The notes: a model not told the origin generated them from the sequence alone. A DNA stretch of 64,000 nt from Scilla litardierei (GCA_030789695.1 CM061136.1:137280448-137344447), one strand, 5' to 3'. Shown: positions 44,229 through 57,689, numbered from the stretch's first letter. Program-made: numbers and translations.

Positions 44229-45661
44229 TTAGTGCGTGTTGTTCGGTGCATATGAGATGCATGTATCAAAATTTGCGGGCAGGCTAGTGGGGTTCAGATG
44301 TTGCGCTTGTTCTTCTTTGGCCTCCTTTGAATGTGCCACCTCTCTAATGATGGTGTGGGATGACTCCCCCAAGCTTTTGTTCTTGGCTTCCTTTGGCTTT
44401 TCCTGCGGTGAAGATGTGTTCATCGGTGGCGCTTTCTTTATTTCACCGTAGAGAGCTTGCAGAACTCTCTAATCCTTACGACATCAGCATCATTCTCCTC
44501 TTTCTCGGTGAGAGGATCCGGTGTATCTCCAATTGGAGCGCCATTTTTAGAAATTGGCACTCCATCAAGACTATCTGCATGCAAAGCTCCAATGGCATGT
44601 GGCATGGCTTCATCGATGACCTCATCAAGGAGGTTCACATAGTCGCCTTCCTCCAGCAAGGATCTACTCTTCATGGCTCGTGGGAGGTGGAACTCGACTT
44701 CAATATTACCAACGTTGAGTGACAATGTTCCCTCCCTCACGTTAATAATAACTCCAGTTATATCTAAGAAGGGGCGCCTAAGTATAAGAGATGTATCATC
44801 CTCTTCTTTCACGTCCATGATGACAAAGTCACAGGGCACGCATTGTCCACCTGGTATTTGCAATAGCACGTTCTCGGGGATCCCCACCGACCAGCAATCC
44901 GCCCATCGACGAGTTGAATCTTCATATCCGTGGCCTTGAGGTCGGTCTCCGTATTGAGCTTCTTGAACATGGTGAGAGACATGAGGCTCACGCTCGCACT
45001 CAAATCTACCAAAGATTTTTGTAGGGGGCTCCACCAAGAGTGCATGGAATCCTAAAACTTTCGGGATCCTTTAGCTTCTTCGGCAACGTTTCTTCATTAA
45101 TGAACCAAGTACCTTGTTCGACGAGCATGATCTTCTCTGTTCTTTTTCTTCCCGTGATCAAATCTTTGAGAAACTTCGCATATGTTGGTATTTCAATAAT
45201 TGCATCAAGGAATGGAATGTTCAAGCTAATACCTCTCAAGTACTCCAGAAATTTGGCGAACTTCTTCTCCAATTTGGCCTTTGCCAACTGTTGAGGAAAT
45301 GGTACCAGTGGAATATATGCTCGCTCCTTTTGAGTCTCATCAATTTCAGATTTTTCTTCATTGTTTGTTGTCGCCGTGGGATCATTCTCTTCATTACTTT
45401 CATCTTTCTCAACCGGGGCCTCATCCCTTGAGCTTCTAGTTTGGACCATGACAGAGTGGTGTCATTCTCGCCTCTAGTACTAACCGCCACCACTGTATTG
45501 ATATGGCCAGTGTTGCTCCTAGGATTTGGCTCCGGTTGAGCCGGCAATTGATGTTGGGCCTTATTAAGCAAGGCAATTTGTTCTGCCAATTGTGCCACTA
45601 TAGTATTGAGACTATCTTGGCCCACCGTCAATCTAGCATTGATTTTCTTCTGCTCGACCAT
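44229..45661 (-). pseudogene. pro: Athila C gag C-terminus and protease (broken)
   Basis: Overlapping frames carry QDSLNTIVAQLAEQIALL (45610), the conserved FLEYLRGISLNIPFLDAI and IPTYAKFLKDLI (45240-45160), the protease site SLVDLSASVSLM (DLSAS in place of the DLGAS of element D) and SLILRRPFLDITGVI. Frameshifts near 45430 and 45040 and other stops break it. The residue change at the active site and frame breaks indicate an inactive copy. Confidence 0.82.
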
Positions 45662-45933
45662 AAATTCTTCAACTCTAGTCTCATGCTCTTACCTCTGTGG
45701 TGCCGACGGTGGATTTTGGGGCATCCATCCTTGATTGAATCCGGAGGGTCTTTAAGGCCCCGGTTGTTACCTCTGCTGGAATTATAGTTGTTGCGGTGGC
45801 CTTTGTTGGTAGGGTTGTTGTTGAGGTGACGGACAGGCTTGTTGTTGTTGTTGTTGTTGTCGTTCTTGAGGAGGGGTTAAGGCTCCACTATTGTTAGCAT
45901 ATGAAAATCCAGGGTGACTCTTCCAAGCCGGAT

Positions 45934-46952
45934 TCACCCATGTTCCATTATTAGCTCCATCTTGAACATACTAAACTTGCTACATAGCTTCCTCACTAGC
46001 CTCGTCGCCAACATACAAAACTTCGCCTTGCCAATCATTAGAAGTACATGTGTCAGGTGCAACATGAGGCTCGCATAACTTCTTCTCAAGTCTCTCTCCC
46101 ACTCTAGATAGAGAGTCAAACTTCGTCGCTAACTCTACCACTACATTTGCTTCGTAGATGCTCGCTGGCTTCACGGATGATGATGTTTGGCCCCTCTCAT
46201 CAGCCCACTACTGATTGTTAGAGGCCATCTCCTAGCATCCTCTGGCGTCTTTGACAATATAGCTCCATTGGCGGTGGCATCGATGATCATCTTTGTATCC
46301 GCCCTCAAGTCATTGTAAAAACTGTGCACGAGCTTCCAATCATCAATGCTATGGTGATGGCATTGATGTTGTAGATATTTGAAGCGCTCCTACGTCTCAT
46401 ATAAAGAGTCTTGGGCCCCCTGCTTAAAAGACATCAAGGAATTTCTTATCTTCAATGTCTTCGACGGTGGATAGAACTTGTTGACGAATGCGCTTGCCAG
46501 CTCATCCCAAGTAGTGAAGGTGCTATGTGGTTGCGTCCCCAACCAATATTGAGCTTTATCTGGGACAGTGAAGGGAAAAAGGCGCAGACGAATGGTGTCC
46601 TCCGATACATTGGGGATATGAAAAGTGGCGCACTTCACCAAGAACATCTGGAAATGATAATGTGGATTTTCATGCGCATTCCCATGGAAGGGGTCTTGTT
46701 GCATCAACATAACAAACCCCATCTTCAGCTCGAAATTCTTATCTGACGACAACTCCGGCATGAGTATGGAAGTTGTAGTAGCTGAGTTGTTTGGAGTAAG
46801 CATATCCCGGATGAAAATAGCCTAATGGGCCTTCGGTGAACATTCTCCTTCGCCATTTGATCTTCATCTATAATTTGTCTCTTTTCTGCTCTTAATCTCC
46901 TTACCGTGCGCTCGATCTCGGGATCAAATAATATATCCTCCTCATTCGCCAT
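45934..46952 (-). pseudogene. gag: Athila C gag (broken)
   Basis: Starts MANEEDILFDPEIERTVRRL at 46952, the typical Athila gag N-terminus. After a frameshift near 46800 comes MQQDPFHGNAHENPHYHF, FPFTVPDKAQYWL, WDELASAFVNKFYPPSK and SFKQGAQDSLYE. A stop at 46390-46392 and further stops follow in the ERFKYLQHQCHHHS region. It is collinear with the gag of element D but much more decayed. Confidence 0.85.
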
Positions 46953-47065
46953 CGATCATGTGTACATGCACAAAAAAGAGATTAGTGTTAGCACAATAGA
47001 GGAATAAAAAGGAAATAAGAAAATGAAAAAGAAATAGCTAAGAAAAAATGTAGAAAACTGTAGCC

Positions 47066-47083
47066 TCCCTGGCAACGGCGCCA
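47066..47083 (-). promoter_or_regulatory. Primer-binding site, tRNA-Asp type (element C)
   Basis: TGGCGCCGTTGCCAGGGA on the minus strand, one base different from the perfect site of elements A and D, 6 bases from the LTR. Confidence 0.88.
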
Positions 47084-47089
47084 AACACT

Positions 47090-48839
47090 TGGTCGTTCTG
47101 GAATACAACTTTGGAAACAATGTAGTTTTACCGCAAGCAAACGGTCAAGTAGAAAGCGGGTATCGATCACGGGGAGGAGCTAATGACGGTAATCTATATG
47201 ATTTACTAAGCTAATGGTGGAAAATTAGTTTTGAAAGAGCTAGTGTCACAATCGTTCAAGTATCGATGTAAATTCAATATATGTAAAGATGTCTAGGGCT
47301 TGGGAATCCCCACTATAGATCTCAAGTATTCAACACAAATTATGAACCTCAATATTACTAAACTTGGGTTAAGGTGAACTTGTCGTAACTAAATAGAGAA
47401 CCAATGCACGCTCTCTCGCTACGCAAGTCTATAGCAATCTAAACTAGAGCCTCGCTCTCTCGCAAGCCTAGTTCAAAATACTAGCATTAAAATCGACAAT
47501 TATATCCAATCCCAACTCAAGCTCGCTCTTGCGCAACTTAAGTTTGGATCTAAATCGTGATAGTTCGTACTCGTTTCACCGTCTTGCAAACGAATATAAG
47601 AATAGAAATATAATAAAGATGCTAGCTTTGGTCGCTCTAGCGCACCAAATCTAGTGAATCTTGATTATAGATCTAAATCGAATAACTAGAACTTCCCATA
47701 GATCAAGATCCACTCTCAAGCTCTCAAGATCCGATGGAAATTCCTAGCTATCCGTAGTAATCCAATCACAATCCAACCTTTAGCAATTCTAGCAACATTA
47801 AAATCCAACAAATATCAAAATCATACTTTAGATCCATATGGTTCATCCCTTTGCCCTAGAGCAAAGGAATTACTCACAAATCATCATGAAAATCACAAGA
47901 GAAATAAGATTGACAAGAGAATTCACTACAGAACTCAGATCTAAGAAGATATATAGCATAAAAATGTAAACTTACAAGAGTTTTAGAGATACCAATGTCG
48001 ATTACAAGTTTCAATAATAAAATCATGATCCAACTCTTCAATCTCTCGTCAAAAGAAATCTCTAAACTAAAACTAAAACTCTGAAAATAAAAGTATTGGG
48101 CCTCTCCTCTCTCCTTGGTTGCCTCTAGATCTGGCTATTTATATGTGCCCAAAAAGATGCAAAAATCCTAACAATTCTATCCATGGTCGGTCCCAAACCC
48201 TAGTTTGCAATCTGAGCTGACGGCGCCACTCGGCCGTGTGAACAGCTCACTCGGTCGAGCGAGGAATCTGCATCGAAATCAAAATATCAGCGTTCTAGGC
48301 TCCTCAGACCACTCAGCCAAGTAGTCTGCTCACTCGGTCGAGTGGAGTCTTCTGCAGATCCTCCAAAAAATAAAGAAGTGTCAAAGATTTTCTTCACAAA
48401 CTTTTGCTCCACTCAGTCGAGGAAAATTTCCACTCGGCCGAGTACATTTCAGCTCTCAATCAAGCTTGATTCATTGTATCAGCTTCACTTGGTCGAGTGA
48501 GCCGCTTCACTCGGTCGAGTGAGCCGCTTCACTCGGCCAAGTAGCCTGTAAATCTTCTCAAACCTCCTTCTTCTTACTTCCTCGTCGATTCCTTCGCCTC
48601 TCTTCCTCTTCTACTCATCCTCCAGTGCTGTTAGCTCTCTGATATCGTCATCAATAACGCTCTGGGATGTGTATGCACCCCTGGCTCCAAATCGCTCCCG
48701 ATTGCTACATATCTCCTGAAATCACCAAGAAATAGTAAAAAGTATCGCGAAATCGTCGTATAATCGTGAAAGTCGCGATATGAGCAATCGAAATGACATG
48801 CAAAAATGCAGAAATAAATTGTAAAATATGAGCCTATCA
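47090..48839 (-). repeat. Athila C 5' LTR (1750 bp)
   Basis: The minus strand starts TGATAGGCTCATATTTTAC at 48839, similar to the TGATCACTCCTTATTTTAC start of element D, and ends near 47090 beside the PBS. It contains CTCGGCCGAG-like palindromes at 48230-48545 and, downstream of them, the TATA box CATATAAATAG (48135-48145). The next bases (gactc) may be the target duplication. Confidence 0.82.
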
Positions 48840-49472
48840 GACTCCTTGTAACTTAGAAATTTAGATTTGTTGAATGAGAACTCAGAAGTTGCAAATTCTT
48901 GCAAAAACTTGATGTTGAATCTTGTTATCTTTATCTAACTATGGAAAGGTTAGGGGTGAGACAAGTGAGTTCCTTATCAATCGAGAGGGTGGCTCAACCT
49001 TTAATCTCAATTATGGTGGACTTATGTTTTCGGTCTTGAGTGGTGGCCTAGCCTTTATCTCATATCTTTATCTTTTCATTCTATCCTTCGTTTGTTACTC
49101 CGTTCAAACCCCTACCCATCACGTATCAACTTGGTATCAGAGAAAAAATGCATGTGTTTATCTCTTTTGTTATTATCTTACTTTCTCCATTTAGTCTACA
49201 CACTATGCTATTCTAGCCTAAACACTTTCTTAAACCTAAACACAACCATATTCAAGCCTAAAACATTGATGGTATCCCAAAATCATGACCCTTGAACCAG
49301 CTCATAATTTGAAGCGTGATAGAGAGCTTACTGAATTAAGAGGCTAGGATGTAGAAATACACCAAGCCATTGCCCAACTTGGCCTAAGAAGAATTCATGG
49401 ACGAAGGAGGATCTCAAGATAAACTCATGGCACATATTCCTTATCTGATTCTGATTCTAATGATGAAGGTTC
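48840..49472 (+). mobile_element. Retroelement fragment with tRNA-Met-type PBS
   Basis: A short plus-strand remnant. TGGTATCAGAG at 49132-49142 is a PBS preceded by probable LTR end sequence. From about 49285 a degraded frame reads MTLEPAHNLKRDRELTELRG and, after stops, SDSDSNDEG, reminiscent of a gag leader. It was split by the copia element inserted at 49473 (possible target duplication ggttc at 49468-49472). Confidence 0.5.
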
Positions 49473-51916
49473 TGTTGGGAGATGGGTATGCCCTCGAGGC
49501 AATTTATCCATATGTATGTGTACAAACATCTTATTCGAAATAACAGTAAGCTGTTGGCAAAAATTTACATGAGTTAATGATAATGTAGTCTTCATTAGAA
49601 CTTAGATAAAGTCCTGAGACTTAATGTGAGGTCAAACATGTATCAAGATGGAGATCTCGATCATGGAAAAGTGTTTGATCGATTGTAGCATTTGTCTAAA
49701 ACCGTTTGTGGTCGTAGATGTTTAGAGAATAGGATATCGATACATTGGATAGACCATTGTGTCTTTGTCTTCACCATGGAATGGTGACGATGATCTCATG
49801 GACGTTTGATTTGGTGAAGTCGAAGACGAGACACAGGTGCTCATTAGAGAATGAGTTCACCGAACAACCCAACGAGAGTTATCATATGGTTAACATTGAC
49901 TAATCTGTTAGTGATAACTCTCGAGGATGATAGGCAAGTTTGTCCTTAGACTTGAGGCCATTGTACGAACATGTATGTGAACGATGTCACTTAGATCTCT
50001 GATCTAGCCTCGGGACAAGGCCTGTTGAAAGGTCTTTGTTTGGAAACACTTGAAACGTGCAAGGAGAGTAATGACCAAGAAAGGATTCATTTCTCCTATT
50101 CATGAGGAGTTAGTGTCGCACGTGTTAGTTCGATCTTTAGTAAAAAAACTCTGCCAAAGTATGTTGGAAGTAGTCCAACATTATTTGACTAAAGATCAAT
50201 GGAGACTAACAAACTTCGAGCTATTGGGGTTGACAGTTGACCATACCCTAAGCTTGACTAAGCGACATAGTTTTGACGAATGGAATAAAACTGTGCTATT
50301 CATCATGGACATAGTCAGGGTGGTCCCGACAATATTCATGTCAAGGGGTTAACCACATAATTATGATACCGAAACAGGGACGACACCTACTGCTCGTGGT
50401 CACTGCCGTCTGGGGCTTCGAGCCCCACCTGTAGTAGGGTCGGGCTTTAGGGTCTCACATAGAATGATACATTGATAGAGTAATATGAATTCTTTAAGGG
50501 TGATAATATATATGATGTATGGAAATTAATTAAGTCGCAAAGAGTTTGCGATATAAGATAATACATTGGATGTATGGGGTTTAACTCCGTCGCAAAAGGT
50601 TTGTGATAGAGTCTAAAGGAATTAAAGACGTGTGATTAATTGCATTTGATGCAAAGGTATTTTTATAGGTCGCAAAATATTTACGGGCCTATTTATACAA
50701 TTAACGTATGGAAAGTTTTTTCGGGAAAGTCCCAATCAAAGTCGGTATACAAATAGGCTTAATTAGGAGCCTATATGGCTCAATATGAGCCATATATTTG
50801 TAATAAAAGACCCAAAGCCATTTTATAAAGCACATAGGTTGATTACAAAAGGAGGCTCGAAAGCCCCCCTTCTATAGGCCCGGCCCTTTGGCGGCCATTT
50901 AGCACCCACAGGTTGCGTCTGGTGCCCGGTAGGGCATGTGCATGGCACGTGCATGGCACGCACCGCAGGGCTACGCGTGCATCAGGCCCATGGGGTCCAC
51001 ACCCACGGTTAGGGCATTTTTTCTGATGGCTGGATTTTTTCAGCGCAAATCTGCTTTTGGGCTAACTTTGGACACACATTTGATGGGTCAAATGAAGTCG
51101 AAATTGAGCCACGTTTGTTTCTATGCTATCACCGTTTAGTGCTAATTTGATATGTGATATCACTTGCGAAGCTCAACTGTGAGGGAGGAAAAATTCGTTG
51201 AAGTTTGGCCTTCGTGATGGTTAAACTTAAAGTCAATTTTCTCCTCCAAACCTTTAGTCCCACATTAGTAATTGAGAAAGGGGAGGGGTCAGCCGCATAT
51301 ATAACTAGGGGCCAACCCCCCTCCTTGAAACTCACACCAAGCTCCAGATCTGAGTAGCTCTATTAAACGGGAGCAAGATCAGATCTAAGCTTAAATTAAT
51401 ATTCCAACGTCTCCCTAATTCTTCCATGCTCCTGATCGGGCTCTAGTAAAGCTACGAAGGAGTTCGATCGGATCCGAAGTCTTGACGAAGGATGCACTCA
51501 ATGAGAAACTTTCTGGAGCGTGGGGTTGGCTCGACGATATGGGTGTTGCTCGCCTCGGGACGCGGTTCGGTTCGGGACGCGGTTTGGCTCGGGAGAAGCG
51601 GCTCAGCCCTTATGCGGGGAATTGCTTCGTAGATAAAGTAATGTTACTGAAAACGACGCTTCGTATTCTGCAGAAACGAAGTGAAAGGTATGTAGTTTAA
51701 TTTACATGAGTTTATAAGTGCAATAGTTTGATAGATCTATCCTTAGGAGTTGGCCGGACCCAACCTCGGGATAGTAAAGATTCTAGCTAGGGTTTATTCT
51801 TAAAGGCTTTTTGAAAATGTTTTAAGATGTTTTTCCGCTGCTTTTATGCTTTCTTTGCCCACCCGGCTTAGCCCGGAAGTCGATTTTATTGCCCTAAGGA
51901 TCCAGAAAACCCTTCA
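49473..51916 (+). repeat. Copia LTR (2444 bp)
   Basis: TGTTGGGAGATGGG start and ACCCTTCA end, one base before the PBS. Long collinear similarity with the reverse complement of 28226-30473, e.g. the blocks AACAGTAAGCTGTT, TTGGATAGACCATTGTGTC and GAGAATGAGTTCA. CACGTG-containing GC-rich sequence near 50935-50960 corresponds to the hypervariable hairpin site of the minus-strand copia. Confidence 0.82.
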
Positions 51917-51917
51917 G

Positions 51918-51933
51918 TGGTATCAGAACCAGG
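51918..51933 (+). promoter_or_regulatory. Primer-binding site, tRNA-Met type (copia)
   Basis: TGGTATCAGAACCAGG, a close match to the initiator tRNA-Met complement, directly after the LTR. Confidence 0.82.
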
Positions 51934-52949
51934 TTTACTTGATCTATGTTTTTGCAATTATAAAGTGCATAAAATGCAGCATGTTTTCTCCATGAGATGG
52001 AGGCTTATTAAGCAAATAAAATTGTCGTTCCATCTGATGTTTTTATTTTCGAAAATATTTTTTTTGAAATTAGATCAAATTTTAATAATCATATGATTAT
52101 TTTTAAAATTTTAGATCTTGATAATTATATGATAATTATTGATGTAACTTAAATTTATAAGATAATTTTTAAGTTGCTTGTTTAGCTAAAATTTTATGAG
52201 ATAAATGTTTAGTTGATAATTTTAATGGTTATATTATTTCTTGTTGATTATGTGATAATACAAGAAAAACTTTTAGGATAGCCATTAAAAGCTTTCAGAA
52301 AATTATAAGATAATTTTTTGTGGACATGCTATGATTTAAAAATTATTGCAACAAATTAAACTCCTAATAATCAGGGTAGCCCTCTCCAATAATTATTATT
52401 TTAATTGTTCTAATAATATTTTGAAAAAGGCTATGATTTAAATTGTTGCAACTTGAACTTTAAATCCCTAATACATGATTAGGGTAGCATCCTAAAAATC
52501 CTTATAGTTGATAAGGACTTTAATAACAGTTAGTAACCATTCCTAATAATTTCGAATTTTAGGATTCAACTAGTTGGTAGGATTAACTAGTTTTATGAAG
52601 CCATTTCAAGTCGATGTCACACATATGAATAGTTCGTACCTAAAGGATCATGATCCGGTCTAACTTTTTTGACTAGTGTTATGGATCACCCTAGCTCGAA
52701 TAGAGATAGTGATCATGGCCTAACTAAATCCTTGGTCGTGTTTTGCAGGGATGTGAATTATGATTATATGAAACCATCGATTACATCTAGTCAAATACAT
52801 TAAAAATCGCCTTCAAGATTAATCGTAGCACTTCTTAATTTTGGATTAAGGGACTAAAAGACGCCCGCCATGGTTGTTGAGTCTTCTCAAGCTATGACTT
52901 GGTCTCGTTTAGAAACCGACTCCATCATACATGTGATGTAGTCTGGTAT

Positions 52950-53643
52950 TGTCACGACCCGCTTCCCAGGATACCCGATAAGTACGAATCTGTATCAGGT
53001 ATTCCCGAAACTACGGGTGTGAAGAAAAACGAGGAGAGAGAAGAGAAGTATTGCTCGAAACAGAAAACTCTGCAGGCCACTGCGCACGTGCTGGGAAGTA
53101 CAAGTAAAACTCCATCATAGATATAACACTAAGAAATAAACAAAAGTACAATATTTCATTTATTTAAAATATTGATACAGTCTTTTACATACACCATCTG
53201 TTCAAGGGGTACAAATAAGGAAAGCTACACTGAGACAACGATAATCTTATACAACTCCAAGTCCAATTCCAACTTATACAATTCAAACATTTCATCATCA
53301 CAACTCTAGCTACAAAGGTCTACCCGAAAAAGAAACACCAAAAGTACAAGTCTCTCATCATACCCCTAGCCACCCAATCCTACAACCGATCACCAACTCC
53401 AAGGCTCCAGCCGCTATCCCCAACCTGAAAAGTCAACGGGGACACGTCAACGCGTGACCCAATAGAAACTCCTAACACTCTAGTAGAACCCAGTTTTAGA
53501 ACTGGTCTACTTATCTAGGGATGGTGGTCTAACATGTAAGGTTCATGGTGCATAAAAGTGATACATTCCAACATGTGAACTTAGTTATAAGAGCTTGCAA
53601 AACATGCATATGAAACCACATTATGAAATGCAGGTATTGAAAG
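52950..53643 (-). repeat. Chromovirus-type LTR end (minus strand)
   Basis: TGTCACGACCCG at 52950 is the reverse complement of an LTR end in GTCGTGACA, like the GGCGTGACA end of the Tekay LTR at 13191. It is about 700 bases long and then interrupted by Athila D at 53644. The remainder should lie beyond the right end of element D. Confidence 0.6.
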
Positions 53644-55446
53644 TGATCGCTCCGGGATGTAACCCAAAGAACGGTTGTAGTTTTACCGCAAGCGCACGGT
53701 ATAGCGGCGAGCGGGATATCGAACACAGGGAGGACGAATGACCGTGCTTGTTCCAATCAACCTGGCTATTTAAGAAGAAAGATTTGCCTTTGGCGATCCT
53801 GTCACAATCGTCAGACAAAGTGCCGAAATATCAAATAAAGAACGTCTAGGGAATGGGGAATCCCCGCTACTCACCGTATTTCATAAATGTGGTTCATCGG
53901 TATCAAAATTGCTAGAATAAGATTTTGGATGAACTAGTTGCAACTGAATGTAGAACCAAGCTCACGCTCTCGCGCTGTTGCCGGTCTATAGCTATCCTAG
54001 GTTTGGGTCCAATCTCTTGCAAACCCTAGCCTAGGGAAACTAGCATTAGGATCAACATCATCGTTCAATCGTGCCCCGAGCCCACTCTCGTGCAAACTCG
54101 GGCCACGACCTAGGTTGGGATAGTTCCTACTCGTCCAATCTCTTGCAAACGGGTATTGGCACGGAATTGCAACCGGAAACCCTAGTATCGGACCAAAACC
54201 GATACTACGGAAATTCGATTCCAACCCAATTCGGATTTCTAGGGTTTCCTATCGAATTGGGATCCAATCTCTTGCAAATCCCAATCGGTATGAACTCCTA
54301 GCTAACCGTAGTAGATTGATCCCAATCTAATCCCTAAACAACAATTCTAGCAAAATTTCTACTAATTCATCACAAGTATGAAGTTGGGCTTGTAGGGTTC
54401 ATCCCCACGCCCCAAGACGTGGAGACTACTCACAATTCATAGCAAGATCACAAAAATAATCAATGAAATAAGCAATAGAATTCATCACAATATTGAGATA
54501 TGCAATAAAAATAGAATTTTTACAGAAGAGATAGACAAACCAATGGAGTTCTTCAATCATTCCAACAAAAATCAAATTTTGTCTCTTCTCCAATCTCAAG
54601 AATAAAGCTAAAAATCTAAATCTAAAAAGCTGCAAAAATCTAAGAGAAAGCTCTCTAAAACTAGGGTAAAAACAGGGGTTAAATACCCCCCAAAATCGTC
54701 CAAAAACTGTGACCAAAATACCCCTGCGCAGCCTGTTTTCCGCAATTTTCGCTACAGGCCGCGCGTCGCACTCGGCCGAGTGACAAAAGTCGCTCGACCG
54801 AGTGAGAAACCCTGTAATTTTCCAGTAAGTCGGGACCTTCAGGGGTTTCTACTTCAGGGGCGGCTCGGCCGAGTGAGTTGTCATCACTCGGCCGATGGCT
54901 TCATGGTACTCGGGCGGACGTGATTATCCACTCGGCCGAGTGGGTCTTCTGAAGCTCAGGCAGCCGAAAAACAGTAACTTGGCGATTTTTGAACAGCTTC
55001 GTCTGGGCGCCACTCGGGCGGACGAGATCTCGTCACTCAGCCGATGTGGTCTCCGTCGCTCGGCCGAGTGCACATATGAATCGTGTCTGATCTGGTCGGC
55101 TGAGCGGTGTCTCGCTGGTCGGCCGAGTGGCTCCTCCACTCGGCCGAGTGGGACACCAAAAATGCCCAATCAGCTTGTTTTGGCCTCCTCGTTGCTCCTG
55201 CGACGTCCATTCTTCTTCCGCTCCTCTCCAACAGTGAAATACCCCTTGGGGAGGTCGTCGGTGACCCTCTGGAGTAAGCGCATCTCGAGATCACTCCAAA
55301 TCGCACCAAATCACCTGAAATGCGACAAAAACAACAAATCGTGAAAAGCATCGTAATATCGTCGATATATCGTGAAAAACATGATTTGGGCGATCTAAAT
55401 GGCATGCAAACATGCGGGAAAAAGGTGTAAAATAAGGAGTGATCAA
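53644..55446 (-). repeat. Athila D 3' LTR (1803 bp)
   Basis: The minus strand begins TGATCACTCC at 55446 and ends GGAGCGATCA at 53644, with matching inverted ends. CTCGGCCGAG palindromes cluster at 54767-55150. A weak TATA-like GGTATTTAAC lies at 54679-54686, downstream of them. Confidence 0.9.
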
Positions 55447-57689
55447 AAATCCCCCAAGCTTGCCTCTTACTCGTCCTCGAGGAAGATAAGTAAAAGGTGA
55501 ACCCGGTGGATTCGGAAAACGAAAACGGCGAAAAAATGAAAAATGAAAACGGAGAAGGATGAAAACGAAATAAAAATAAAGTAGAAAGAAAGAAGCGAAG
55601 AGGTAAGCTGCTAGATCATTTTCTCAGGACGTGGGTTCCGCTTACTCATATAGCATGCACTGAATGAAAAACACATGTCAAAGAGTTTTATTTTGATATC
55701 ATAGTATAATAGTGCAAATAGAAATAGAAAACCCACGAGCAACGATATAATCATGAAAAACGGAATAATTTTAGAATTAACATCGTCTGAATCATTTAAA
55801 GCAGTATACAAATCGCAGATTACACACTTTTCAATTGAATGCTTTCTATGAGGAGTATAAGAGTATCACACAATAGAATAGAGAGAATAGAAAAGTATGG
55901 ATTTCATGACATGAATGTTAGGCTTAGATTCCTGGGTTTCGTAAAGCTAGAAATAATCTCACCGAGTATAGAATATTACTTAGCCTAGGTTGTCGTGCAA
56001 CGTCAAGTAGTCACTCTCTCACACATCAATGGATTCCCTCCCCCAAACTTATCTATAAGCATGGTGGCATAAAAAATATTCACATCCCCATTTTTATATA
56101 GCTCCAAAAGCAATGAAAAGAAAGAAGAAAGAAAGAAAGTGAGATGGGATCTTTTATTGAGGATTTTTCCTCTTTTCTCTTTTTTTTTCTTTTTTTTTCT
56201 TTTGTTTTTTTTTGTTATAGCATATATACACAAACGATCCCAACTCAAAGAGTGATAATGATATACAAGAATATTTTTCTCTTCTTTTTTTTTCTTCAGA
56301 GAATAAGCAATTTGGAGCTAGGAATGAATAGCGGGGGAAATGCCATATAATAGAATCGCTAAGGGGAGATTCACCAATGATTTTAAAAGTAGAGAAATGA
56401 AGTTCAAGATTTATGGAGAAAGAAATAGATATAACTCTCGGTTCACTCTATAAGACATGCACGACAACTTCAGCAGGGTAATCTAATCTACTCAGTTTCG
56501 ATCACAAAAAAGCTAACTAATCCAGATTCATCATAGCTAACATCATTCAATCGTCCTGAAGTGAAATGTACAATTCATGCATATAGAAGTGATATAAGAA
56601 AAAGAAATCAGTACTCCAGATATAAACATTCAATGCGTGAATCTTGGTGTGTTTTCTGTGATAGCATACATATGAATATTCAGACTCAGCTAATAATAAA
56701 ATTTCATCCATTTTCATGTGGAAAAAGTGTGGATTACTATCTCTAGATGCAAGGCAAGTCATAGCATATGATATCAGAAATAAAGTCTAAGACATGACAA
56801 ATAAAGCATGCTAAATAGAGTAAGCTAAATCCACGTCATTATCATCATAGAAAAGTCATCTCTAGCATGAGATGAAAAAGAAAATAAAGATAAAGGGAAA
56901 ATAGAACTATTTACAATGCGGCACACATAAAAATAAGAAAAACGTGATGCATGTTAAAATAAAAGAAAAAATGATGAAAATAGGTGCAAAAGCGAAAAAT
57001 GGTGTGAAAAACTAAAAATAAAGGTGGCAAATCGAAAAAGAACGTGAGAACTCACTCCCCCAAGCTAAACGGCACAGTGTCCTCAATGTGCAAAGTGTGG
57101 CACACCGAGAGACAAGTAATGTGAGGGGTAAGTGAGGATGCATGCATGATGGAAAAATGAGAATAAAAAGAAAAATAAAAAAAGAAGTGAAAAATATGAT
57201 GCGGACATGATGCATGCAAAGATAGGAGTGATACAGATATATATATGGCACCAAAAACTCTCCCTCTCTCCCAAAAAAGATATATAAGGATATGATCAAA
57301 ATGAGACTCTCAAAAATAAGTGAGGGGAGGGGGGTGGACAAAAATGCATCAGGACCCAGCAGAAACGGGCAGCACAACGGCAAGACTAATCGATGGCATC
57401 AAGGGTGCCTAAGAAGGTGGTGCTGCGCCGTCTCCGTCCTGAGGCGGAAGTGGTGGCGGTGGCTGGACAGGCTGCTGAGCGGGTGAGGGTGTGGAAGTGG
57501 TAGCAGGCTGAGTGTGTGTGGAAGTGGGGGTGGGAACCTGCTCGGTGGGCGGGGGTACGCGTGGGAGTCACTCTAAGACCTGGGTAAGACAGTAGTGAAT
57601 GTGTGGAAGCAGGTCGAAGCGGTGAGCCATATCAGCGACGGTGGCAGACAGGGTCCGAAGGTCGCCTCTGAGGCCACTCACCGCCCCCT
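55447..57689 (-). other. Athila D 3' untranslated region with two purine tracts
   Basis: About 2.2 kb without a supported gene, rich in A/T and in pyrimidine runs (e.g. 56160-56215). The terminal polypurine tract GCTTGGGGGATTTT (55447-55460) borders the LTR. A second tract AGCTTGGGGGAG at 57055-57065 follows a CATTGAGGACA block, as in element B (3261-3297). Confidence 0.65.

Larger units (their letters stand above)
43798..48839 (-). mobile_element. Athila element C (old, 3' part missing)
   Basis: Minus-strand Athila with 5' LTR (48839-47090), PBS, degraded gag and protease, and the start of the region after protease. It breaks off at 43798, so the rest and the 3' LTR are absent. Its layout parallels element D, including the block TTGTC.CC.GACAAGCGCTCGTTT just after protease and palindromes ACTCGGCCGAGT in the LTR and at 43865-43905. 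Confidence 0.82.
49473..52949 (+). mobile_element. Copia element (plus strand), LTR plus leader only
   Basis: LTR 49473-51916, PBS 51918-51933, then about 1 kb of AT-rich leader similar to the leader of the minus-strand copia (about 32900-34280). It is cut off at 52950 by a chromovirus LTR, so no coding region is in view. A TATA-like CATATATAACTAGG lies near 51295-51308. Confidence 0.8.
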
